Source: Pseudoscleropodium purum
Lineage: Eukaryota > Streptophyta > Bryopsida > Hypnales > Brachytheciaceae
DNA length: 64,000 nucleotides
Reading direction: 5' to 3'
NCBI GenBank assembly: GCA_963969395.1
Contig: OZ017800.1
Location: 20,740,479-20,804,478 of the forward strand
Shown: one piece after another, positions 1-13,482 of the stretch
How the letters are laid out: each line of letters starts with the position of its first letter
Position numbering within the stretch: the stretch's first letter is position 1
Translations under genes and position numbers: made by a program
Notes under the pieces: generated by a model
Seen by the model: the letters and a program-made list of their open reading frames with translations, nothing else
Database searches by the model: none
Told to the model about the DNA's origin: nothing

Positions 1-942
1 GATGGAGGAAACAAGAATTCTTTTTACTCTTTGGGGTACACCAATGATGAAATGTCAGTACAAGGTCAATTCACTGGCACCTTGTCTTAGCTTTATTATT
101 TGGTTTGATAGAGGAAACAAAAACTCTTGTCATTCCAAGGGAGGTCAAAGAAGGATAAAGTGTGGAGACAATGGGTCAATCCACTTGTACATGTCCAATG
201 TAGCAATAAAAACTATAAAGTTCTTAGAGACCAAAAGTTAGCTACACATGCACTCCATATCTATATAAAACATTGATTGAATACTTTGTAAAGAAAATGT
301 CTAGGTGAAAACAACAACAAATAAACAATGAAGAGGATTTAGATTCTCCAACATTTTTTGTATACCTACATTATTTTTATTTAAAAAAAAAAAATCTTTG
401 CTGTTGAAATGAGCATTAATAAAGAATATGTTGGAATTCTAGTAACTATACTACACAAATGCAAATAGAAAATGCTATATTTGATATTTCTTGTATGTAT
501 TATTGTATAGTACATTGTACATTTGATGTCCCTAAACATAGGATATATAGTAATATAGAACTTTCATAAGGTAATAGCCTCAATATCTAAGGAGAATGTT
601 ATGTTAGAGAAGTTATTAGAGAGGGGCTATAGCATTCACGACATTTGAAGATTTTTTAGTGATCAAGCTACAATTTTGTTGCTCTTTTGGCCCACTACTT
701 TTAGCTTTCATTTAATGTGGTTGGGAGTCACATTCACCAAAGCAACATCTAGATTCCAAATTCAATCCAAATTACATTTCTTTTCTTACTTATTTCATAC
801 ATTTTTAATGCATCTAGGCTAAGACTAAAGGAATAATCACTTTAGAGAGGTTATTGGCTCATAAAAATTCACATTATAGAAGTTCTATTGTACCAGTTTT
901 TCATTTTTTGTTGATACTTCACTTTGACATTCAATAATTTCT
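1..942. other. AT-rich intergenic DNA
   Basis: No gene, RNA or mobile-element signature is supported here. Short open frames lack any recognisable composition or splice structure. A weak similarity between the stretches starting at 1 and at 108 (both begin GATRGAGGAAACAA) suggests an old short duplication. Confidence 0.5.
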
Positions 943-1607
943 TTAACCCTGTAAGGATGCTACGGACGAGAATGGACCATTGGATGACTTTATTGTTTAC
1001 TATAGAAAAAGAGAATGCACCTATTGGTCCAACAATTGGAGAATTTTGGTGCTTGCTTTGGTCATGGGGGGTTTCTTATGGCCAAGGAGGATTGCCCCCT
1101 CTATCATTAGAAAAGTTTTGGGGGTCCAGAAGCTTGTTTCGAGCCTGTTCCCCCGCAGTTGTTCCCCGCAGTGAGGGAAACGGCCTACTGTTAAAAAAAA
1201 ATTCATAAAAAAAAAATTTTAAAAAAAAATTAGTCTCCAAATGCAAAAAAAAATTATAAAAAAAGGGTCAATGACGTGGCAAGGTCTCGGCCATGTCAGA
1301 CCGCTGCGCCAAACCTATTTCTTGCGTTCGCAAGCTGTGATAACTCGCAAGCATCCACAGGCCCCAAAAATCTTCTAATGTGCTCCATGTTTCACCCTTC
1401 TAAAAAACCCTGAAATTTTTTATTTGCTACATGTGATTAAATTTGCAAATTCTAAATTCATATTTGCAATCAAAGGCCTGAAATTAGCTAGGTATCATGA
1501 TGAACTACAAAATTTAAGTGGCACAAAATAGGGGGCAATTTTGACATTTACCCTCTGGTGGGGCAATAGAGGGGTCAATCCTCCGTGGCCCGTCCTTATA
1601 GGGTTAA
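943..1607. mobile_element. TTAACCCT-ended TIR element, interrupted by a nested MITE
   Basis: The left end reads TTAACCCTGTAAGGATG and the right end, reverse-complemented, reads TTAACCCTATAAGGACG. A second inverted pair (GGCCAAGGAGGATTGCCCCC near 1080 and its complement near 1568-1590) lies further inside. The interior resembles the elements at 47335-47558, 59175-59401 and 21229-21464. It is longer than those because another MITE (1105-1380) is inserted in it. No transposase frame is present, so it is probably a non-autonomous DNA transposon. The superfamily is not decided because no clear target-site duplication is seen. Confidence 0.6.
1105..1380 (+). mobile_element. MITE with CATTAGAAGA ends, copy A
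   Basis: It starts CATTAGAAAAGTTTTGGGGG and ends CCCCAAAAATCTTCTAATG. It shares its whole body with the copies at 9342-9575 (opposite orientation) and 11098-11323: a GC-rich segment around CCCCGCAG, an A-rich tract, then the block ACGTGGCAAGGTCTCGGCCA and GACCGCTGCGCC. It is nested inside the older TTAACCCT element. Confidence 0.8.
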
Positions 1608-2089
1608 CTTATACTTCTTCATATTCCATGCACAGGAATTAACGTAAAGTCTAATTGGGGACAATGGGGAGATGACGTTAGTCTAAAACTGGTGCAACTG
1701 AAATCATGGGCAGAGACGCTGTCGATAATGTCCACGTAAATTGAGGGCTGCCTGAGGCGGCTCCAGAGGCGGAGGTTGCTTGTTCATCCTACCATTAAAA
1801 TGATTCCCTTATTGCGGCAAAATTTGGTAGAGAGTGGAAAATAAGCTTAGTAGAATAAACTTGGCTTGAAGCAAAGTTTAACCAGAGCAGCACAAATCCA
1901 AGCAAACTTAGGTAGAATCCGAGGTGAACATCCACACACAGCACGGCATAACTATCGAGTGAAAGAGGAACAACTTAAAGCAATGAAGACTGTTTTGACA
2001 TTCCATTGTCTGCACCAGTAAGTTAATTAATTGACGGTGTGATCAGGAGCTTGTAAATCTTTTATAAGCAAGGTCAGAATGTAAGTGAG

Positions 2090-2625
2090 AGAAGGCTGAG
2101 AGAGAAGTCCTAAGCAAGTGGAGAATCATCCAAATGCCCTTTCTTGACAAGGCGCTGAAAATGCAATAAAAAGGTGAAAAGTGGTACCCTGCAAAGTTGG
2201 TACCTTCACAACAGGATCACAACTCTTGCTACCACCACTGCAGATACTTGCGCATCACAAGCATAGCAGCTGTGATCATACACCGTCTCTCATTTTTAGC
2301 AAATATTAACGTCTCACTTTGAGAGAATTGAGAATTTAAAACGAGTTCTAAGCAAATTGAGAACCATCCAGATGACTTTATTGACGCAGACAGATGCAAA
2401 ATGGTCACCGGCAAAGTCGGTAAAGGTACACAAAAATCACTACCGGTACTCTTATTAGTAATAACTTCCTAATTTAAAGAATTTGAGAACCTGAAGCAAG
2501 TCAGAAGCAAATCGATAGCCTTTGCAGATGGACTTTTACTGACACAGAGATCTGCGAAAAGCAACAAGAGAGTGAGAAGAGGTCACATGCAAACTGGTAT
2601 CTATACAAAACACTCACTACTCTCC
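2090..2625. repeat. Three degenerate direct repeats beside the dephospho-CoA kinase 3' end
   Basis: Three diverged units start near 2105, 2340 and 2475. Each contains CTAAGCAA or GAAGCAA, then GAGAATCATCCA or a variant, a GACA or GACGCAGA segment, and a closing GCAAAGTYGGTA or GCAAACTGGTA followed by a TACA or CACTACT stretch. The last unit runs up to the stop codon of the minus-strand kinase gene, so the array covers its 3' untranslated and downstream region. Confidence 0.55.
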
Positions 2626-2630
2626 CAGCC

Positions 2631-5234
<2,604 letters not shown>

Positions 5235-7615
5235 ATGGCCTTGCAAATTGCATCTGCAACCAAGCTTTCTAGTCTCTGTAGAACACTCCTTCCCTGTATT
5301 CACCATGGACAGGACTTCTTCTCAGGCAGAGAATGTGACGTTTTAGGGTCTTCTTCTAGAAGCGACTGTGGAACAGAGGTTGCAAGGACTTGGCGACCTG
5401 TGATGGTGAGAGCAACCAGTTCGCAAAGGTAACCAACATCCTCTCCTCTGGATAGACTGCAATTGTAGGATCAAAACCATTATGCAATTGTCAGCATTCT
5501 GGGAGTTTCATTTGGTGCAGCGTTGTTCTTCATCTTTTGTTTTTCGCTGGTGAATCTGAAGGGTCTTTGAAATCATGAAAGCCCTTGAAGGTGTTATCAA
5601 GCTAACTTAGGAGAAGCTAGATTGTGACCTTTCTCAGTTTGAGAGGACTGATTTCAGTTTGATGCATGTAGATAAGAGGCCATCCTTGTTTTTTTGAATG
5701 TTCATAAATTTGAGCAATGTCTGTATTGTTACGTGAAGATAGGTGGACGCTGGATGACGTTGAGAGAATCTCGAAGGGTAAAGCCAGTAAAGCTAAGACG
5801 GGCAGCCGGAAAGTCCCTCATCGACTTCAAGCTGGCGAGAGAACGGTAAGAAGGCGGGCATACACGTGTACTTGCTGTGTCCATTTCTCTCTTTGAAATG
5901 TTTGCTCAAACTGAGACACAAATTGCAAGTTCAGAAGTGCACCACAATGCACATGATTCGTGATTGCACAAATGGTGCACCATCGTAGAAAAATGCCGAA
6001 CTCACTGAATGGAATCAAGGAGAGAGACGATTTGAAAGCGTTCACATCGGAACATGTTAGGGTTAAGCAAATAATTGTGGAAGGCTTACTGGTGGATTCA
6101 ATCTGTGCAGGCATATGATCTTGCTAAGAAGAAGGGCTATTTGGTCCAGCGTGCAGTGTCTCGAAAGTATCCATTGGTGAACACGTACCGGAATTTTTGT
6201 GACGCATCCTGCCGGTTATGTATTTTTATTCAGCAGGTAATTGAAATCTCTAAAGTAGCATCGCAATTACTTATGTGAGGTTGAACAGGAGTAATGTGTC
6301 CAATAGGCTCCAATATACACCAGGCTTATGGGTTTTTTCCCTAAACCCATTCAAGCAAAAATATGCACAAAGAACTGAGGTTGTCCTCCCTCTGTTGGAG
6401 ACCTCTTTGGTATCTGTTTATGCCTTGATTCCTTAGCAATCACATAAGCCACGAAGATTTATAAATTGGGACGACAAAATTGAGATGCTGTGCGGGTGTA
6501 GGTCAAGGGCATCTCAAGTGTAGATCCCTGCAAGATTTAAGAGGTCCTTATCTTACTCTAAGGATATCCCAAATTTTTGAAAGGGCTACATTTCAGATCC
6601 CCTTGACCCATACTGGTGCAGTGCTGGTTTTAATACTTAATCCCCATGCATTTGTTTTCCAATTAGACCAACATTAGAAGAGATATTTGCAAATTTGGTC
6701 CTGAATTCCATTCCATTTTTAATTAGTTGACAATCCTTGTTGAAATGTCATATACTTATGAACATTCAAAGTAAATATCAGAAAAGCCGTTTTTGTTCAT
6801 ACAGTACATTTTTCCAATGCAGAACCGAAATTGTCTTAGCGAGAGGGATTGTGCAATAGTGAACACAAGGAACAAAAATGATTGTGGAAATGGTTATGAA
6901 ACTTTCTTCTAATGAGATAGAGGAACCTAATTGCAACACATACCTAAATATAGCACCCTAAAATTTTGCGTGATGAGTACATATTGATTTTAAGAATGTA
7001 CACCTGCACATTTATACCAGAACTTATGTCAATTTTAGGGCAACTATCTATAAAACTTCGAACTCTTATAAATTTTGCATACAATGTCCAAGTAAGGCAT
7101 GTTTTAGTGCATTGGGAGCTCCTTGCAATTTCCAGCTAGTACAAAAAAAAATTTGGTCAATCTAATGGTAGGAAAAAGACTCAACATTCTGCTTTTAGAT
7201 GTGGTTACCTTATTTCTTTCGTAATTGTTGGCCACAGGGATCAACAGGAGTTGATTCGGTCGTAATCGACCTCACGCCTCTTCGACTTAGTGGTGACGCT
7301 CTTGTCCAGATCCGAGAGCAAGTGGACGAAGTCGTGAAATCGATGTTGCAAAGCTTTTCTGCAGAAGCACACCAAAACTCAGATGGGTATTCCAGTGCTG
7401 AAGAATTTAAAGAGGACGAGGGAAGGGACGAATTGAGCAGTAGGAGCGAGAACGAGGACGAAGAAGATGGAGCCGATGAGGAGAGTTTGAGTATCTTGCG
7501 TATTGAAACGGGAAGGTCGGAGGCGAAAGCGGTGTGTCAAGCTGCTTGGGATTTCTGGCTGGCGCACACCAAAACTGGTAAAATCCCACTGGCAGAGGAA
7601 GGAAGGGTGGAATAG
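5235..7615 (+). CDS. Conserved plant protein, probably plastid-targeted, with acidic segment
   Basis: Exons 5235-5428, 5743-5845, 6111-6236 and 7238-7615 join in phase to 266 residues. The N-terminus (MALQIASATKLSSLCRT, then Ser- and Arg-rich to about residue 64) has the look of a chloroplast transit peptide. Exon 2 encodes a basic stretch, RWTLDDVERISKGKASKAK then TGSRKVPHRL, that I recall as a conserved signature of an uncharacterised plant protein family. Exon 3 holds AKKKGYL and TYRNFCDAS; exon 4 has VVIDLTPLRL, an acidic region (about 195-224) and a C-terminal AVCQAAWDFWLAHTKTGK segment. The basic head and acidic insert would fit a nucleic-acid or ribosome-associated protein, but that is only inference. 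The start was chosen as the first in-frame ATG; upstream in-frame codons are not ATG. Function is unknown. Confidence 0.8.
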
Positions 7616-9118
7616 TTTTAGCAATTGAACGAGGATTCCAAAGACAGCAACGAATGCAGTATGAGGATCCGGTAAGCCGAAGTGTGAAGGTTCAAATTTT
7701 TAGCAAATGAAAGAGAATTTCAATGCACCAAAAAATGCATTATGTGGATTCATCAGTATGCAAAAGTTATGAAGGTTCAATTTTTTGGTAATAGATGACT
7801 AATAAAACATATGCTTAAGTTGCCTTAATCAAGGTGTACTCATTGTCAAAGGCTTGAGGGTGGCAATTTTGGGTCAGTGTCAACTTTGGGTATCCCTATC
7901 TCACTGCTCTCTTTTACTGAATGTGCATCTTTGTTGATTTGGACATAAGCAACTTTGGGTGCACAAACCGTATTGTGCAATTCTTATGAGTTTGATTTTT
8001 TTGAAAGCTGAAAGTTGGATGCTTATAACTAGAGTATACGCAATTGCTACAAACTTAATCGTAACTCCTAATATTGATTCTTGTTAACACTGGCAACAAC
8101 TCATCCATTTATACAGTCGGTTAACCTTCAATTAGCAAGTTGGGTGTAACCATGCCTTGACTAAATATCCATGACCACTTATCTTTGAATGGAACTGAGG
8201 ATGCTTATTGTCACGTATTGTGATCTACACCCTTCCACTTTGAAATTGGATAAAAAATTTGCTAGTGGTGATAAAAATTTGATGTTGATGATGATGCAGG
8301 CCCTTAAGACTCTTACTCTCAACAGTCTCGTTCTCAACAGTCTCGCTCTCTCAACAGTCTTGCTTTCTCAACAGTCTTATTTACTTGCAACAGTCCTCCG
8401 CATAATGCTACCTAAAAGCTCCCGACCCACTCCGAACTAAAGTTCAAGACAAAGTCGCTCATGTCACCCCTGAAATACAGCTAATCATTGAGCTACAGTG
8501 ACGGCCGGGATTGATCTCCGTCTCCAAAACTCCGTCACTCCAACATTCAGACCTCCGTCATCCGAGAAATTACTGATAAGAAATTTCTTTACTGGACCAC
8601 GTTCTGAATCAGGTTTTGCCAAGAGTCTTGAGCATTCATCATTGAATCATATCGGTCTTGCATTCAAGACGGAGGAGTTACTGTACTTTGAGGAGGCGTG
8701 CTCTTCAGTTGTAAGTAACTTACATTAAAGAGTTTGTTGAGTAGTTTTACTGATGAGGGAGCAGATGTAGCGAGTGTAATTAACATCCTGAATGCGTAGT
8801 ATCTGCCTCTTTGTTATATAGGTCAACTTGATTTACATTAAATGAAATGAAATGAAGAAGTGACAGAGTTACTAGTATCCAATAAACAGAAACAAGTAAC
8901 AAGAGTTTTGTAACTTTGTACTTGTGCTATTAGATGAGTGTTTTAGGCACCGTGCTAAATTTGGATATGTTGCACAATATTATGTTTTGTATGCTTGCAT
9001 TTTTTTTCACACATTTTTTCATGTGTGAGTGTAAATGGCTTTGCAAAGAGGGGATAAATCTACCCTGTTCCCTATAACTCACACATCTAGAAATGCACAT
9101 GGAGAATTGTTTTCCCCA
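7616..9118. other. Intergenic region with repeat copy, minisatellite and possible LTR remnant
   Basis: Contains the second copy of the kinase-intron repeat (8128-8250). About 8305-8400 holds a CTCAACAGT-type minisatellite with roughly five imperfect units. The stretch 8430-8860 has richer composition and ends in a GTTATATAGG / ATTAAATGAAATGAAATGAA segment reminiscent of LTR transcript ends, but no LTR pair, primer-binding site or coding domain was found. No gene is supported. Confidence 0.4.
8305..8400 (+). repeat. CTCAACAGT minisatellite
   Basis: The core CAACAGTCT (last unit CAACAGTCC) recurs about five times at irregular spacing of roughly 14-20 bp. Confidence 0.6.
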
Positions 9119-9341
9119 AAATAGGAGGTCTATAAACCGACCATTTAAGAGTTGGAACTGATTTGGGGGGAGGTGAAACTTCTTCAAATATTTATCAGTA
9201 AATCTTCCTTGAAAGACAAGTTGAATTAGCATGTAATCCAAGTCGTTTTATATTTTTTGGAGCTTTGTAGAGTTAGTTATGAAATTTTGAAGCTGAAGTG
9301 GCATAAGGCTCTAAAAGCATCCACCTCTTAACATTAGAAGA
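9119..9341 (-). mobile_element. Partial inverted copy of the TAAGGTAGGAGG element family
   Basis: Reverse-complemented, this stretch matches the interiors of 32454-32774 and 54494-54811: ATAACTAATTC-like, then AAAGCTCCAAAAAATAT, then CTTGTCTTTCAAGGAA, then a GACCTCCTA end. Only part of the element is preserved, and the CATTAGAAGA MITE copy B lies immediately after it. Confidence 0.65.
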
Positions 9342-9575
9342 TTTTTGGGGCTTCTGGATGCCTGTGAGTTATCAGAGCCTGCAAACACAAGAAATAGGAC
9401 GCAGCGGTCTGAGGTGGCCGAGACCTTGCCACATCATTGATAAAAAATTAATTAATTAATTAATTTTATGAAGAAATTTTTTTTTGACAGTGGGCCGTTC
9501 CCCTCGCTGCGGGGGAACAGCTACGGGGGAATAGGCCCGAAACAAGCTTCTGGACCCTCCAAAACTCTTCTAATG
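9342..9575 (-). mobile_element. MITE with CATTAGAAGA ends, copy B
   Basis: It starts CATTAGAAGATTTTTGGGG and ends AAAACTCTTCTAATG. Relative to copies A and C it is inverted. The internal A-rich tract is replaced by a short (ATTA)n run. It retains the GACCGCTGCGCC-like block in reverse and the GC-rich CCCCTCGCTGCGGGG segment. Confidence 0.8.
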
Positions 9576-10662
9576 AATGCACATTGTTTGTACATGACTA
9601 AAGGTTACAAAAAAAAAACATGTACATGAAGTGTACATTTAAGGAGGTGGGTGCTTTTAGAACCTGTGCACTTTTAGAACTTTCTACCTTAATAAAGTTT
9701 AGATGTATTTGTCTCAAGTTTTAGTTTGTCTTTTGCAATGTGTGTACTTGGTGGGTGCATGTAGGTTTGTAGAGGTTAGGATTGGTCTTGGAATTCCAAG
9801 ACCTACTCTACTGTTGAAATATGAACACCTTTTATATTACACACTTGCAACTGCATTTGTTGAATTTGAGTATATCTTACTTGTTCACCAAGGGGCTAAT
9901 ACACACTAAATTTAAATGTCAAATCTTCTAGGGCCAAGCTCAAAATTTTCTCCTAGTACTCAACCCTAACAAGAGAAAAGAGTGTTTTAAGTATAGTTTT
10001 ATAAGTAGTGACCTCATTTAAAAAGATTGAAAAATATCTCAACAGTTGATTGGAATAATTGACGGCGAATAGTATTGTTGGACTACTTGTGAGTACTAAA
10101 ACAGTACTATGAGAAAAAAAAAGACTGATTGTCATAAAAAAATACAAAACAATGAATTATAAATTAATAATAAATAAAAAATCATGAATGAGAAAAAAAA
10201 AAAAAAAAAAAAAAAAATTCATCTAAGAAGACTTGATGGTAATCAAATTTCACCAAAAAAAAATAAAGGTCACATGATATTCAATGATATTCAAAATTGC
10301 TTGTGCAAGGGACCTAGAAGACATAAAATAATATATTTATAAATACCCTTTGGTAGGCATATGCCCACCTAATATGGAAATAGACTATCAAAATTTGAAC
10401 TCTAGATCATTCAATTTGGATATTCTAAACATAACAAAAAAATCGTGAATCTCAAAGTGTAAAAATTTAACAAAATAAAATTTTAAATATAGAATGATTT
10501 GTTTTTATTTCTAAAAAACAAAAGGTTTGATTACCATCAAGTTAGACATCTCCAATAAAAATTTCAATATCTCAAGACTTGGGGTTCAAAAGTCATACTA
10601 GAAAACAATAGCATGAGTTCAATTGTAACACAAAATAGGATTAGTGATTCTTGCGATGACCC
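9576..10662. other. AT-rich intergenic DNA with poly-A tract
   Basis: No gene is supported. A run of about 25 A occurs at 10192-10217. A half copy of the fold-back element sequence (TATAGTTTTATAAGTAGTGACC) occurs near 9990. Confidence 0.45.
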
Positions 10663-10816
10663 TATAGTCCTAGTAGTATAGTCTTATAAGTAATGACTTT
10701 TTAGGAGATTTCTGTAAAATTAAACTAGAAATACATGTGTTTTGTATAGTAAAATTCTACTAAAAATCTCTTAAAAGGTCATTACTTATTTATAGGATTA
10801 TACTACTAGAACTATA
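10663..10816. mobile_element. Fold-back element (about 60-bp arms)
   Basis: The left arm starts TATAGTCCTAGTAGTATAGT and the right arm, reverse-complemented, starts TATAGTTCTAGTAGTATAAT. Both continue into TAAGTAATGAC and a (T)TTTA(A/G)GAGATTT stretch. A short AT-rich loop separates them. The transcript would form a long imperfect hairpin. There is no coding capacity. Confidence 0.7.
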
Positions 10817-11097
10817 TTTAAAAACATCCCTTTCTAGCTTGTACATATTGCAATGGCCTTTAAAATCATTGTTCATCCTAAATTTAGTGAACTTTTATCC
10901 TATTTTCAACTTAGTGATTCATCAATTCACTATTAAATTATAGGGCACATTTAGTGAGCATAGCTAGAAGACAAGAATTTTTTTAGGACCCTTCAAAAAT
11001 TGATGTAAACTCTTAGCTCATCAAATTTAGTAAGTGTTAGTGCAAATGCTCTAAGATCATCCATAATGTTAAGTAACTGGCTTTCAGAATGAAAACA

Positions 11098-11323
11098 CAT
11101 TAGAAGAGTTTTCGGGCTTATTCCCCTGCAGCTATTGCCCGTAGCGAGGGGAACGGCCCGCTGTCAAAAAAAAATTTAATTTAAAAAAAAATAATTAGTC
11201 TCCAAATGCCAAAAAAAAATTGGTCAATAAAGTGGCAAGGTCTCAGCCACGTCAGACCGCTGCGCCGAACCTCTTTCCTACGTTCACAAGCAGGCATCCA
11301 GAGGCCCCCAAAATCTTCTAATG
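11098..11323 (+). mobile_element. MITE with CATTAGAAGA ends, copy C
   Basis: It starts CATTAGAAGAGTTTTCGGGC and ends CCCCCAAAATCTTCTAATG. The 3-bp sequence ACA occurs immediately on both sides, a possible target-site duplication. Its body aligns with copy A in the same orientation, including TTAGTCTCCAAATGC and the GGTCTCAGCCACGTCAGACC block. Confidence 0.8.
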
Positions 11324-11589
11324 ACACAATGAATTGAAGGGGCACCTCCAAAAAAACATTCCCCAATATAATCGTTTGGGTACTGTCCCTGTTTCTACCC
11401 ATTGCACTGCGGATGCTCCAAGCTTCTCTAATAAGTCTGATGGCAAGCTAGCTTCGTAGGCCGCCTACTATTTCATTTCATTACAACTGCAGATGCAGTA
11501 TTGACGGAGCCACTGCGCGCTGGAAACGTATAACCAGTGAGGCAACTGATTCGAAGGTGGCTGCGAATCGGTGTCAGTGGCATGGCTCT

Positions 11590-12030
11590 TGGGCATCGAT
11601 CGATCCTCACTCTCATTGAATTTGCGACATGTTTTGCGCGCGACATGTCTGTGTAGCTTGCGGATCGATCGATGTTAAGGAAGCCGGGACCGGAGTCAGT
11701 GATCGAGGCTAGCTTAGGGCTGCTTCAATGAATTCGAAAGTTAGAATGCCAAGTGTATGTAAATGAATTGAAGGCTACTTAATTAGCAAGTCAAGGCTAG
11801 CTAGCAAGTACGTCATACAAGGCTATCAATTTCAACAGACGCAAACCTCGATCATATCATCGATCTAGTATCCAATGATCGATCTGCATCCCCATCTATC
11901 CATACATCCAATCTCCGCCGGCACGCGCGCATGGTCCATGATGCATGGTCCAGTGATCGATGGATCGACAGTTGAAACGGAGTTGTGATCGATCGATCGA
12001 AGGATCGATATGAAAAGCCAGATCGATCGA
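11590..12030. repeat. GATCGATC-rich island
   Basis: About a dozen scattered GATCGATC, ATCGATCG or ATCGATGG words lie within 440 bp, in a region of higher GC than its flanks. The motif is self-complementary. It overlaps the inferred intron or flank of the minus-strand gene remnant at 12061-12304. Confidence 0.6.
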
Positions 12031-12060
12031 TGTTCCAGATCGAATGATAAGCTTAATTAC

Positions 12061-12304
12061 CAACACATTCCGCGGGCCGTTGTCCACTGCAATTATAATG
12101 CCAAGCGGGAGTTCATTCGGCACTCCTGAAATCCTACTAGCTTCATTTGAAGTTTTTGGAGGAAAGAAATTTGGAAAAATCGATGGAATATTGCAAATGG
12201 AATCAGCCGATTCAACCCTTCATTTGTAGGAAGCTCATACTGTACGTACGTAAGTTACTTACCTGCGGGGCCTTCGGGCGGAGAGCCGGTCTCTGTGTAC
12301 GTAG
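12061..12304 (-). pseudogene. Two-exon gene remnant, family not recognised
   Basis: On the minus strand, an exon-like segment 12304-12263 ends in a consensus donor (GCAG then GTAAGT). A second segment, 12125-12061, starts after TTTCAG and ends before GTAATT. Joined in phase they read TYTETGSPPEGPAG followed by VPNELPLGIIIAVDNGPRNV and L, a sequence that looks like conserved protein rather than chance. No convincing further exons were found on either side, so it is either a fragment captured by a transposon, a decayed gene, or two exons of a gene with very long introns. I do not recognise the family. Confidence 0.4.
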
Positions 12305-13329
12305 CTGGTGTAAGTAAGTCAACTAGCGCCTACAATGCACGTCTCTAGCTGGTGAGTTCGAGGCCGGGCATCAAGAGGAACTTATTAGAGAACTGAAGCA
12401 CACTGCATGTCATGATGAGCTATTCAGATACAAGACTGCCTCTCAAGGTAATTATTTTATACACACGAAATGGTGCAAACAAATAAGCAAGCACTGGATC
12501 ATCATGGGTCTCTATTACTATTAAAGTGTGGGAGGGCCTCTTTGCACTAGTGACCAAGAGTTAGGCTAGTCTAGGTATGCTGTAATTCTGTTGGTCAGGA
12601 GCCAATGTTGACATCCATTGGTCACCTCACCAATAGTGTAAAGTGTAAACGTAGACCTGTTTCTTGCATAACATTGTTTACCAATGAGGCACCGAGGCGG
12701 GTCCCTTTTGCATCTTTGGAAAGAAGATGTCCCATAAAAATGCATTTTGTGCAATGAAAACAATACTAGCAACAAAGTAGCATTTCAACAATAAAACAAC
12801 ACTAACAACTAACAAAAATAAACCAATTGTCTTCCTTAAAATGGATTAGTCACCCTAAAAAATTGGTGAGAGAATCTCTTGTGTGTGTTACAACAAAATC
12901 CTAGAGACTACGAAACCTTATTTATTACTTCATTATAGAACACATAGGATTTGATGTCATTTTATCATCCATTTTGAGCCTCAATCACTCTTAATTTATA
13001 ATGAGGCCAATGTAAAGTAACCTTGGATTGACCCCTTCTTCTCCTCCAATCACAATGCTCCAAATGCTTTGGCCATAGCTCTTGTTCATTAGTGTAAAGA
13101 AGCACTAATTTTTTGTTGGGACCTACTAGGCACTAAGAGACACATTGGACATTTTTGGAATTCCCTTTGACTTGTGTGGAGATATTGTAGTTTTTCCTTG
13201 CTAATTTTTGCCAAGTTTTGTGATTTTCAGTGTTCCAATGTCATTGTAGAAGGATCTTTGAAGAATTCCTATATAGAAAAAAAATTTGGGTTTTCTTTGT
13301 AAAGATTTTTATAAATTCTCTTTAGATCC
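12305..13329. other. Intergenic DNA, nothing recognised
   Basis: No gene, RNA or clear repeat was identified. Composition falls back to AT-rich after about 12430. Confidence 0.4.
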
Positions 13330-13482
13330 CATGGTTGTCATACTGGACAAGTTACTATTCATTTCATGTCCTATAGGACAAGTTATTATTCAACAAATGT
13401 ACCTCTTAGGTACATTTGATGAATAATAACTTGTCCTACAGGACATGAAATGAATAGTAACTTGTCCTATATGACAACCATG
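13330..13482. mobile_element. Near-perfect fold-back MITE with 8-bp target-site duplication
   Basis: Two arms of about 75 bp (starting CATGGTTGTCATACTGGACA) are inverted copies with about three mismatches and a loop of a few bases. The octamer TTAGATCC flanks it on both sides, the size expected of hAT-type insertions. There is no coding capacity. The ends resemble those of the element at 15349-15638 (GTTGTCATACT-GGACA). Confidence 0.85.

Noticed and set aside
8430..8860. Possible solo LTR
   Set aside because: The end sequence is LTR-like, but there is no matching second copy, no TG...CA pair and no target duplication in the window.
9703..9909. Small hydrophobic open frame in AT-rich DNA
   Set aside because: Low-complexity hydrophobic translation of AT-rich sequence, with no start context, splice sites or similarity.
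12340..12375. tRNA-like B-box (GAGTTCGAGGCC)
   Set aside because: No matching A-box or cloverleaf could be drawn around it.
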